Below are positions 8,917 to 15,771 of a DNA stretch of 64,000 bases, piece by piece. Source of the DNA: Pedobacter sandarakinus (GTDB lineage: Bacteria; Bacteroidota; Bacteroidia; Sphingobacteriales; Sphingobacteriaceae); NCBI RefSeq assembly GCF_026240095.1, contig NZ_JAPIVG010000005.1:124001-188000 (forward strand). Direction: 5' to 3'. Numbering within the stretch: the stretch's first letter is position 1; every line of letters starts with the position of its first letter. The notes beneath the pieces were generated by a model. That model did not search any database. It was given only the letters and a program-made list of their open reading frames with translations, and was not told the DNA's origin. Position numbers and translations under genes: made by a program.

Positions 8917-9339
8917 ATGGAAGAATTAACCGGCCGGCTTGTGGTGGTACATCCTCAGCTGACAACAGATCCTGTTTCCAGACAGGGTCAGATAGGTGTA
9001 ATTGCAATAGCGGATCTTCAAAAAGATAACATTAGCGTCGGCTTTGGTGGTGGTCCACTTGGCAGGTATTCCTCAGATGCCCTCCTTGTGCTAAAGGATA
9101 AAAGGGAGCTTTATCAGGATATTATGACCGGGGTAAAGGATATGGATGCTGGTACTTTTAAAGACCTGCTCGATATTAATATGAAACAGGAGTATTCAGA
9201 TTATGGTAACATTTCTGCTGCGATGAAGATTGCTGTCGAAAATCCAGAGGTGATGAAAAGGAGCATGATTTCCCTGGAGGACTATTTTTCACGAAATCAC
9301 AATATAAATGTCAGCGAAGCGGTTTCTTTTGAGCGTTAG
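8917..9339 (+). CDS. Small conserved ICE protein, function unknown
   Basis: A 140-residue soluble protein without signal peptide. Residues 6-60 (GRLVVVHPQL, GQIGVIAIADLQ, ISVGFGGGPLGRYSS, ALLVL) look like a small all-beta barrel, perhaps SH3-like. The rest is helical. It starts 36 bases after the coupling protein gene behind an AT-rich spacer, and overlaps the next gene by 32 bases. I believe similar proteins occur after coupling proteins in related elements, but I cannot assign a function. Confidence 0.75.
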   Translation: MEELTGRLVVVHPQLTTDPVSRQGQIGVIAIADLQKDNISVGFGGGPLGRYSSDALLVLKDKRELYQDIMTGVKDMDAGTFKDLLDINMKQEYSDYGNISAAMKIAVENPEVMKRSMISLEDYFSRNHNINVSEAVSFER

Positions 9340-9946
9340 GCTTTTGGCAGGCGTACTTCTCATCTTTGTTTGCTCTTCTCTATCATGCTACTCCCAAATC
9401 TCCTTGCCTTTGAATTCAATAAAGGTAAATAGCGCTTTTGGTAAAAGGATACATCCTGTTACCCATTTTGCGGATTTCCATCGTGGCATTGATCTTCACG
9501 CAAGAAATGAGCCTGTATTTTCTTTTCTTACCGGAAAGGTATCCGGCGTAGGCTTTAATCCAATTCTGGGAAAATTTATAAGGATTGATCATTCAGGCCT
9601 TGAAAGCATATATGGCCACCTCTCCATTATTCTTGTTCGAAAGGGCGAGGAAGTCCGTTCTGGGGAAGTTATAGCGGTTACGGGATCTACCGGTAGGGTG
9701 ACTGGCGAACACCTGCACTTTAGTTTGCGCATCGGGGGAGTCTACATCGATCCTGTAAACTTTATTCTTCGCTACTATAAAGTAGCCAAAATTAATCAAA
9801 TAAATTTTATGGAAAATTCAGCCTATTTGACCCTAAGGCAAAAACTGGAACTACTCGCCATGGTAGAGGAAGTGGAACTGAATCAGGACGAGGCCTGGGT
9901 TTACGGAATTGGTTTTGCGGATACGGAGGAAGAGCAAGATGGATAA
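9308..9946 (+). CDS. M23 family peptidoglycan endopeptidase
   Basis: A 212-residue exported metallopeptidase. The signal peptide spans about residues 1-30 (MSAKRFLLSV to SCYSQ). Zinc ligands of the LytM/M23 fold are visible: His58 and Asp62 in HRGID, and His137 in HLHF with the partner His135; YGHLS (His104) is the other conserved site. Such enzymes open the cell wall for assembly of the conjugation channel and take the place of the lytic transglycosylase in other elements. The start at 9308 lies inside the preceding gene and is needed for a complete signal peptide. An eight-base overlap joins it to the ArdC gene. Confidence 0.88.
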   Translation: MSAKRFLLSVRLLAGVLLIFVCSSLSCYSQISLPLNSIKVNSAFGKRIHPVTHFADFHRGIDLHARNEPVFSFLTGKVSGVGFNPILGKFIRIDHSGLESIYGHLSIILVRKGEEVRSGEVIAVTGSTGRVTGEHLHFSLRIGGVYIDPVNFILRYYKVAKINQINFMENSAYLTLRQKLELLAMVEEVELNQDEAWVYGIGFADTEEEQDG

Positions 9947-11153
9947 AAAAGATGTTCATAAACCCCTGCACGTTCAGGTTGCCGAGAAAGTAATTGAGGC
10001 ACTCCGCGCCGGAACCGCACCCTGGCAGATTCCATGGGATTCAGCGGGCATTCCTCTTCTAATGCCTTACAATTTTCAGAGCGGCAATAGATATAAGGGA
10101 ATCAATGCCCTATCACTTTTGATGGCAGGTAGGGAAGATCCAAGATGGATGACCTACAGGCAGGCAGAGGAAAGCGGAATGCAGGTGAGAAAGGGAGAGA
10201 AATCCATGCTCATCCAGTTCGTTAAAACAAGTGATGAGCGAACCAGGCGCGACGCTTCAGGAAAGGTTATGCATGATGAGTTCGGAAAGCCCATAAAGGA
10301 AACAAGGGAACTTCCCCATGCCATTGTTCGCAATGCTTACGTGTTTAATGCCGCGCAGATCGAGGGCATGCCCAAACTGGAAAGAGAAAAGCCAGGCACC
10401 ACGTGGGCACCGGTTGAGCGGGCAGAGAATCTCATTGCCTCCTCAGGCGCAGTAATTTTTCACCAATATTCCGCAAATGCCTTTTATGACCCAAAAAGGG
10501 ATGCTATTACGCTTCCCTACAAGGACTGGTTTTCTGAAAGCCACAAATATTATGCTACACTGCTCCACGAACTGGGACACTGGACGGGGCATCCAGACCG
10601 GTTGAACCGAGACATGGGTAAAGGCTTTGGGGATGCGAGCTATGCCAGGGAGGAACTCAGGGCAGAAATCGCTTCGATGCTTATTGGACAGGAACTTGGT
10701 ATAGGCCATGACCCGGGACAGCATTATGCCTATGTGGAAAGCTGGATATCGATTCTGGAGAACAATCCTTTTGAGATCTTTTCTGCTTCCATGGATGCCG
10801 AGCGTATTCTTGGCTATATCATGGATATAGAAATAAAGCAGGAGATTACCAGTGAAAAGGTTTCCCTGAATGCGATGCAGCCTGCTCCCGGAAAAGCTTC
10901 TGGGTATCTCACCACGGGAGATAAGATTCCATATAACGGATCGGTCTATGAGGTTCTAGGCCATTTAAAACAGGGAAGGCTGAAGATGCATGAAAGCCTG
11001 AACGGCAATGCATTTACATTGGGCCGGGAAGATAAACTCTACGCAGCGCTTTTATATCTCAAACGCGAAATGGGTGCTGAGTTTCAAAATGATAAGCACA
11101 CTAACCAGATTGGCGAAGCTGCGAACCAATCACATCTTGATTTAAACAGATAA
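9939..11153 (+). CDS. ArdC-type antirestriction protein with zincin metallopeptidase domain
   Basis: The start ATG 9939 is preceded by a strong GGAGGAAGAG site and overlaps the stop of the peptidase gene. The 404-residue product has the ArdC single-strand DNA-binding domain in its first half (WQIPWD near 30, NRYKGINALSLL near 60, TYRQAEESG and VRKGEKS near 80-100), then a zinc peptidase domain with HELGH at 210-214 and a downstream EELRAEIAS helix carrying the third ligand. ArdC proteins bind the entering single strand and protect it from restriction. The last 100 residues are an extra region with a short beta-rich segment. It fits an establishment role after transfer. Confidence 0.9.
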   Translation: MDKKDVHKPLHVQVAEKVIEALRAGTAPWQIPWDSAGIPLLMPYNFQSGNRYKGINALSLLMAGREDPRWMTYRQAEESGMQVRKGEKSMLIQFVKTSDERTRRDASGKVMHDEFGKPIKETRELPHAIVRNAYVFNAAQIEGMPKLEREKPGTTWAPVERAENLIASSGAVIFHQYSANAFYDPKRDAITLPYKDWFSESHKYYATLLHELGHWTGHPDRLNRDMGKGFGDASYAREELRAEIASMLIGQELGIGHDPGQHYAYVESWISILENNPFEIFSASMDAERILGYIMDIEIKQEITSEKVSLNAMQPAPGKASGYLTTGDKIPYNGSVYEVLGHLKQGRLKMHESLNGNAFTLGREDKLYAALLYLKREMGAEFQNDKHTNQIGEAANQSHLDLNR

Positions 11154-11162
11154 AACGAATTT

Positions 11163-11963
11163 ATGAAAAATATAATTATCGAGGAGGCCCTGCCCGTTGC
11201 AGAGCTATCCAGGCTAGGGCTATACGACGGGACCAGGTACTTATTGGACGACACAGACATTGCTGCACTTCTTTCGGGCAGGAGAACTTCTTTAGTGAAC
11301 CTAAAGAATCTGGTCAGCGAGGCTTTTGCTATTGATAGCCTGGATGCTAAGCTATCCTTAAACCTGGATGAAGATAGTCTCCACGAGATAAAATTGCATC
11401 CTATTTACAAGGAGCCGAAACTGTCTCCGGATTTATTGGATGTTGAAGCTGATGCGCTGGTCGCAGGAGAGGTTAAGAATATTGCAAAACCCATTAATTT
11501 TCCTGATGGTACAAGTAGGACTATCGTATTTGAATATGATAGTGAAACCAGGGAGTTCATTTCCTATGATCCAAAAGGGGTAGAGGTTCCATTTCAGATC
11601 AACGGAGAGAAACTAGATGTAAAGAAAAGTAAGGATTTTGCCCTAGGACGCATTGTGCAGCTAATCGATGGGACGATGATTCAGCATAGGGCCAGTGAGC
11701 CCAAGGGGATCGTAGCCAGCCGTACAGCACTTATCTTAACTTTTTTGAAAGACGGTAAAGCCGCGGGTTTCTTATTAAAAGATCTCGCTCCCATAATGGA
11801 TTCAAGTATTCATCAGACTCCCTTTTCGCCAGGCTTTGAATCAGCATTCCTGGAAATGAAAAAAAACGATGGCGCAATTTCAGACGAGATGTTGCAGCAG
11901 AGAGAACTCGATGAGTTCAAAAACGAGTATAGCCGCGGCTATAGTCATGGCATATCCAGATAA
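11163..11963 (+). CDS. DUF4099/DUF3945 domain protein
   Basis: A 266-residue protein. Residues 10-60 (ALPVAELSRLGLY, DIAALLSGRRTSLVNLKNL) match the DUF4099 pattern, and residues 110-200 (FPDGTSRTIVFEYD, VPFQINGEKL, GTMIQHRASEPKGI) match DUF3945. In many Bacteroidota elements these domains sit in much longer proteins, often with repeats of DUF3945; here a short form holds one of each. They occur with topoisomerases and antirestriction proteins, but their biochemical role is not known. It follows the ardC-like gene by nine bases. Confidence 0.8.
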   Translation: MKNIIIEEALPVAELSRLGLYDGTRYLLDDTDIAALLSGRRTSLVNLKNLVSEAFAIDSLDAKLSLNLDEDSLHEIKLHPIYKEPKLSPDLLDVEADALVAGEVKNIAKPINFPDGTSRTIVFEYDSETREFISYDPKGVEVPFQINGEKLDVKKSKDFALGRIVQLIDGTMIQHRASEPKGIVASRTALILTFLKDGKAAGFLLKDLAPIMDSSIHQTPFSPGFESAFLEMKKNDGAISDEMLQQRELDEFKNEYSRGYSHGISR

Positions 11964-11965
11964 AT

Positions 11966-12415
11966 ATGGACAGAGAATGGGTTATGTGCGATGGTTTCGC
12001 ATACCTGATTCCTTGCGGGTTGCCAGAGATATGTATCCGTACTGTTTATCTTTTTTATGAAAAAAGGGATTGTCTAAAAGTTCTATCAGATGCTACCTCA
12101 GTCAAATTTCGGGATGCCGCGCTGGCAACGTTTGGTTTTCTTGCTCTTCCGGAAGGTATAATACGCATCAGCTTGGTATTTCCCAATGCGAAATTCGTGA
12201 CTGTATTCGGAGATGATCTGCCTGCAATCGTATTAACCTGTAAGATTTCGCTATGGCTGAAAGGATTTGACGCAACTTTTCTGGTTTTATCCCATCATGT
12301 GATTTTCACTTTTAAGTCATGTGAATTTTCATGTGCGGAATCACTCTTTTCACTTAATAGGTTTTGTAAGATCACCGGATTTAGGACTAATCTAAGGCCT
12401 TTGCAAATCCGGTAA
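11966..12415 (+). CDS. Hypothetical protein, doubtful
   Basis: An open frame of 149 codons starts two bases after the preceding stop and fills a gap that would otherwise be noncoding in a densely packed region. The product is unusually rich in Cys, Phe and Leu and has no recognisable domain or signal peptide. The middle (ALPEGIIRISLVFPNAKFVTVFGDD) reads like a normal beta-alpha protein, while the last 45 residues read less so. It may be a real fast-evolving gene, a decayed gene, or a chance frame. Confidence 0.4.
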   Translation: MDREWVMCDGFAYLIPCGLPEICIRTVYLFYEKRDCLKVLSDATSVKFRDAALATFGFLALPEGIIRISLVFPNAKFVTVFGDDLPAIVLTCKISLWLKGFDATFLVLSHHVIFTFKSCEFSCAESLFSLNRFCKITGFRTNLRPLQIR

Positions 12416-12426
12416 AATCCATTCCC

Positions 12427-12744
12427 ATGATTCCAGAAATTTTCAAACAGGATATAAGTCTCGATATCCGGGTATTCGGATTCGATGTCAATGTCAATTA
12501 TGTGTACAACTGGCCCAGCAAAAGAAATGATGAAAAAGAGCCAACCGTTGTACACCTGGAGTTTCGCTCAGATTCCAATATTATATCCGGTACCGGCTAC
12601 CGGTCACATTTTCTCTTTTCTGCTTTTTTAAAGGATTGCGGATATGCGTCCATCGAGGAACTGGCAATCTCCCTTGGCGAACACCTCGCCCGGGAAAATG
12701 GCTATAGCCCTCCCCAGCCTGAGCAACAGCTTAGCCTATTTTGA
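12427..12744 (+). CDS. Small hypothetical ICE protein
   Basis: A 105-residue soluble acidic protein without membrane segments. It begins with IPEIFKQDISLDIRVFGFDVNVNYVYNW, a likely beta sheet, and ends in PPQPEQQLSLF. A QxxLxLF-like end resembles the peptide by which many proteins bind the DNA sliding clamp (QL[S/D]LF); here the sequence is QLSLF. That comparison is inference. The reading frame has ordinary composition and is likely real. Function unknown. Confidence 0.6.
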   Translation: MIPEIFKQDISLDIRVFGFDVNVNYVYNWPSKRNDEKEPTVVHLEFRSDSNIISGTGYRSHFLFSAFLKDCGYASIEELAISLGEHLARENGYSPPQPEQQLSLF

Positions 12745-12764
12745 TTAATTAATAATATATTCTT

Positions 12765-13628
12765 ATGAATGAACAAAATTTGGATTATCTAAAAAAGAGC
12801 CTGGATTATCTGGGCTTTGGAACAAAACTCAACGATGTTCTTGAATCAGCAATTTCCAGGGAACTCCCTGCTTTTACCCTCGGAGTTACGCAAAGCTACA
12901 CATCTGCCAACGCCAAAAAGAATCCTGCAATTGGTTCCGATCAGGTCAGGTTCATGCTGAACTTCAACCGCTCCAAGCAGAGCGATATGTATTTTCTGAA
13001 CGATTATGAGGTAACTCTGAATAAGGCCGGAAGTGCCTTGCCTATCAGACAAGTCTTTGATCTGGAAAGGGACAACCGGATTACGGCGCTACAGGCCTAT
13101 AAACTACTCTCTGGGAACTCACTTGAACGGGATGTTTACACCAAATTGGAAAACAGTGAGGGTTCGGAAAAGAAAAAGGTTTGGTTTAAGCTCAACCTTG
13201 ATGTTCAGGATGCCTACGGGAATCATCCCCTGAAAAAATTCTACCCCGAATTCAAGTTTGAGCTATCTGATGCCATAGACAAATATCCGTTCAAGGGTCT
13301 TACTGAACTTGGAAAGGATGGTATGATGAAAATGCTGAGAAGTGGCCATCTGGCACCTGCCGAGATGATGGTGGGTAAGAAAGCCGTTGCTGTAATGGTA
13401 ACCGCGAATCCCCAGTTTAAGGGACTTGATGTTTATGATAAGAACATGGCCATTATCCGCCAGGATGAAATCTTTCCTAAAAAAGAAGAGCAAAAAGAAA
13501 GCACGGCCTCGGCTGAGCAAAGAACTTCCCAAAAAAGCGAAATCGATGCCAGCAATACAGAAGAGCGGTTTCCTTGGGAAAACCAGCGGGATGGTGATAC
13601 CTCCCAAAGCGAGGAAATAGGAAGATAA
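12765..13628 (+). CDS. Conserved hypothetical ICE protein
   Basis: A 287-residue soluble protein. The first 220 residues look folded and begin with NLDYLKKSLDYLGFG, then ALPIRQVFDLERDNRITALQAY. The tail after residue 225 is low-complexity and rich in Lys, Glu, Ser and Gln and probably disordered. I recall similar proteins near DUF3945 genes in Bacteroidota mobile elements, always without known function. It has its own AT-rich leader of 20 bases after the preceding gene. Confidence 0.72.
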   Translation: MNEQNLDYLKKSLDYLGFGTKLNDVLESAISRELPAFTLGVTQSYTSANAKKNPAIGSDQVRFMLNFNRSKQSDMYFLNDYEVTLNKAGSALPIRQVFDLERDNRITALQAYKLLSGNSLERDVYTKLENSEGSEKKKVWFKLNLDVQDAYGNHPLKKFYPEFKFELSDAIDKYPFKGLTELGKDGMMKMLRSGHLAPAEMMVGKKAVAVMVTANPQFKGLDVYDKNMAIIRQDEIFPKKEEQKESTASAEQRTSQKSEIDASNTEERFPWENQRDGDTSQSEEIGR

Positions 13629-13651
13629 TCTTTTGTAACAGCAAAGAAAAA

Positions 13652-13852
13652 ATGAGAAAGCTTTTAGCTAAGATAGACCGCATCCGCGCAAGCGGATGGG
13701 TTACCCTTGATCTTAAGGAAGATCACCTGCTATATAACTTAAACGGCAAGCGCTATCATGTGGAAAGTATGGCCACGCCCGATATCAAGTGCAGGGTGTC
13801 GGTAATGGTTGAGGGGAAAAAAGTTGATTTAAGTATTGACGATTTGTATTAG
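13652..13852 (+). CDS. Small hypothetical protein
   Basis: A 66-residue protein with a basic N-terminus and alternating hydrophobic residues (WVTLDLKEDHLLYNLNG, RVSVMVEGKKVDLSIDDLY) that suggest a compact beta fold. It lies 23 bases after the previous gene and five before the methylase gene, so it probably belongs to the same transcript. No domain recognised. Confidence 0.6.
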   Translation: MRKLLAKIDRIRASGWVTLDLKEDHLLYNLNGKRYHVESMATPDIKCRVSVMVEGKKVDLSIDDLY

Positions 13853-13857
13853 AATTT

Positions 13858-14682
13858 ATGACCAAACTAAAATTAAGAACCCCCATAAGCTATTATGGGG
13901 GTAAACAAAAATTAGCCAAACGTATTGTTTCGGTAATTCCGCCACATGTGCTTTATTGTGAGCCTTTTATTGGTGGCGCGGCGGTATTCTTTGCTAAAGA
14001 ACACTCAAAGGTTGAGGTAATTAATGATACCAATAAAGAACTGATGAATTTTTATAGGGTAGCGAAGGAGGATTTTACTTCACTAGAAAAGGAGATCAGG
14101 ATCTCTCTTCATTCCAGGGATCTGCACAGAAAGGCTTCGGTGATCTATAACAATCCGGATATGTTTTCGGAGGTAAAAAGGGCATGGGCAGTCTGGTTGA
14201 CTTCATCACAGAGCTTTTCTTCGCAGCTTGACAGCAGTTGGGGATATGATAAATCAGGTAATACCACAACAAAAAAAATAAATTCCAAGAAAGAAGGATT
14301 TGTTGAAGAAATGGCTATCAGGCTCCAGAACTGCCAGATAGAATGCGCAGATGCGCTTTACATCATCGCAAGCCGCGATACCGCAGATAGTTTCTTTTAC
14401 TGTGATCCGCCCTACTACAACTCTGACTGTGGTCACTATGACGGTTATTCTGAAGGGGATTTTGAAGCCCTTCTTTTTTTACTGGCCGGAATAAAAGGCA
14501 AGTTTTTGCTCTCTTCCTACCCATCTCCAATATTGGAAAAATATGCCAAAGAACATGGCTGGCATCAATGGTCGGTAAAGCAACAGGTTTCCGTTAATGC
14601 AAAAGGAGGAAAGCAGAAAAGCAAGACGGAGGTGCTAACAGCTAACTACCCGATAGACCTAAAGACGGAATTTGGAGTTTGA
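13858..14682 (+). CDS. Dam-type (D12 class) adenine-N6 DNA methylase
   Basis: A 274-residue methyltransferase. The SAM-binding region is at residues 11-46 (SYYGGKQKLAKRI, then EPFIGGAAVFF), the fold's acidic strand follows with VEVINDTNKELMNFY, and the catalytic DPPY is at 183-186. The order FxGG before DPPY is that of the alpha class that includes Dam. The target sequence cannot be read from the protein. No restriction enzyme lies beside it, so it is an orphan methylase, probably used to mask the element from host restriction or to regulate it. Its stop overlaps the start of the next gene (TTGA). Confidence 0.92.
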   Translation: MTKLKLRTPISYYGGKQKLAKRIVSVIPPHVLYCEPFIGGAAVFFAKEHSKVEVINDTNKELMNFYRVAKEDFTSLEKEIRISLHSRDLHRKASVIYNNPDMFSEVKRAWAVWLTSSQSFSSQLDSSWGYDKSGNTTTKKINSKKEGFVEEMAIRLQNCQIECADALYIIASRDTADSFFYCDPPYYNSDCGHYDGYSEGDFEALLFLLAGIKGKFLLSSYPSPILEKYAKEHGWHQWSVKQQVSVNAKGGKQKSKTEVLTANYPIDLKTEFGV

Positions 14683-15353
14683 AAGTAAAGGAAATAAACC
14701 CAGAATTGCTGGCACTTTATCATGGTTCGCTTGGACTGGACGGTATGAAAATAAACATCCAGTCCGGTAAAGGAGTTGGCTGGAATGCTCTCACTTTGGG
14801 AAATGCATTTTATACTTCAATAAGTGAGGACGCCGCCTGCCTTTTTAGCCATCTCGTACTCCAGAAGTCAAGACTGAACGGTGAAGCGGGGTTTGATAAT
14901 CTTGGATATGCCAAAATCTATAAGATAACACTCAGTAAGGATGCCAGCATTTTGGATGCTGACAAAGCTCTGGACGCATCTCGCGTCCGGAGTATTTTGC
15001 TGTGCGCAGGAGTTTCCGAGCGATACCTAAATCACCGGCACGATGACCAGCTCTCTGATTTTTACAAGGTTGCTGATCTGCTCTGCTACGGGATGAACTG
15101 GGAAGGTAACCGTAATGAATATCTTACAAGGGTACTGGGTTACGACGGACTTTTAATTAAAGAGAGAGCCTGGGAAAACTGGGATTATTATCCGTCAGGC
15201 ATTGGGATTGACTGGGATAAAATAAACGACCCGAAACTTTGGCCACCAAAAACAGTCGCGATATACAATACAGATCGTGTAGCGGGATTTGAGGTGATCC
15301 GCGATGGCGTAATTGATTCTTTGGCGATAGATCATTCAGATTTGCAAAGATAA
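14679..15353 (+). CDS. ADP-ribosyltransferase-like protein (ART-PolyVal type)
   Basis: A 224-residue protein that starts with TTG inside the end of the methylase gene; a later ATG would remove the first motif. Visible marks of the family are LYHGS (residues 12-16), NAFYTSISEDAA (about 42-53), and near the C-terminus GYDGLLI followed by TVAIYNTDRV. This order matches small ADP-ribosyltransferases embedded in phage and plasmid polyvalent proteins, with His and Tyr of the first two motifs as NAD-binding residues. The usual acidic residue just before the last strand is not evident here. It could be an anti-defence enzyme, a toxin, or an inactive relative. Confidence 0.6.
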   Translation: MKVKEINPELLALYHGSLGLDGMKINIQSGKGVGWNALTLGNAFYTSISEDAACLFSHLVLQKSRLNGEAGFDNLGYAKIYKITLSKDASILDADKALDASRVRSILLCAGVSERYLNHRHDDQLSDFYKVADLLCYGMNWEGNRNEYLTRVLGYDGLLIKERAWENWDYYPSGIGIDWDKINDPKLWPPKTVAIYNTDRVAGFEVIRDGVIDSLAIDHSDLQR

Positions 15354-15358
15354 ATTAT

Positions 15359-15483
15359 TAACAGGAGACTCATGTGCTCATCTCAAAATGTGAGTACATT
15401 AATGATAGATGTACCCCAGTTTATACCTATTTGCATCTATTTCTAACAGGAGCGTAATTAATTGTGATTATCCAATCCTGTTA
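15359..15483 (+). repeat. Three copies of octamer TAACAGGA before the recombinase block
   Basis: TAACAGGA occurs at 15359-15366 and 15444-15451 and in inverted form (TCCTGTTA) at 15476-15483. All three lie in the only sizeable noncoding gap of the accessory block. They may bind a regulator or recombination factor; the count is small and chance cannot be excluded. Confidence 0.4.
15372..15399. promoter_or_regulatory. Imperfect palindrome, operator candidate
   Basis: Arms ATGTGCTCA (15372-15380) and TGAGTACAT (15391-15399) pair with one mismatch around a ten-base centre. The site lies just after the ART-like gene and before the small gene that precedes the recombinase. A dimeric repressor site is possible; no regulator gene is visible nearby. 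Confidence 0.35.
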
Positions 15484-15531
15484 TTCTTCAGAATACCTTT
15501 CTAAAAATATTTGTTACTCAAAATAAACGTC

Positions 15532-15720
15532 ATGGATATGGAGTTTGATTTAAATATAGAAACTATTGTGCGCCAGCATGATCTAACCATAGAAGAGGTG
15601 CTTTCAAAGCAAATGTTTTCACATTTTACCGAGGAGCAGGCTAATGATGTGATCCTTACTATCAAAAAAATGTCTATAATCATTTTTAATGCAAGTGAAA
15701 AAAAGGAGCAAAAAACTTGA
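15532..15720 (+). CDS. Small hypothetical protein before recombinase
   Basis: A 62-residue protein read from ATG 15532; an upstream TTG at 15511 would add seven residues. It contains a helical stretch (HDLTIEEVLSKQMFSHFTEEQANDVILTIKKM) that looks like a small helical domain and ends in a Lys/Glu tail. It lies 51 bases before the recombinase gene and could assist or control it, though nothing in the sequence proves that. Confidence 0.55.
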   Translation: MDMEFDLNIETIVRQHDLTIEEVLSKQMFSHFTEEQANDVILTIKKMSIIIFNASEKKEQKT

Positions 15721-15771
15721 TAAAATAATTGATTATTAGTATCTTATAGTGTAATCAAAGAAGTATTATTT

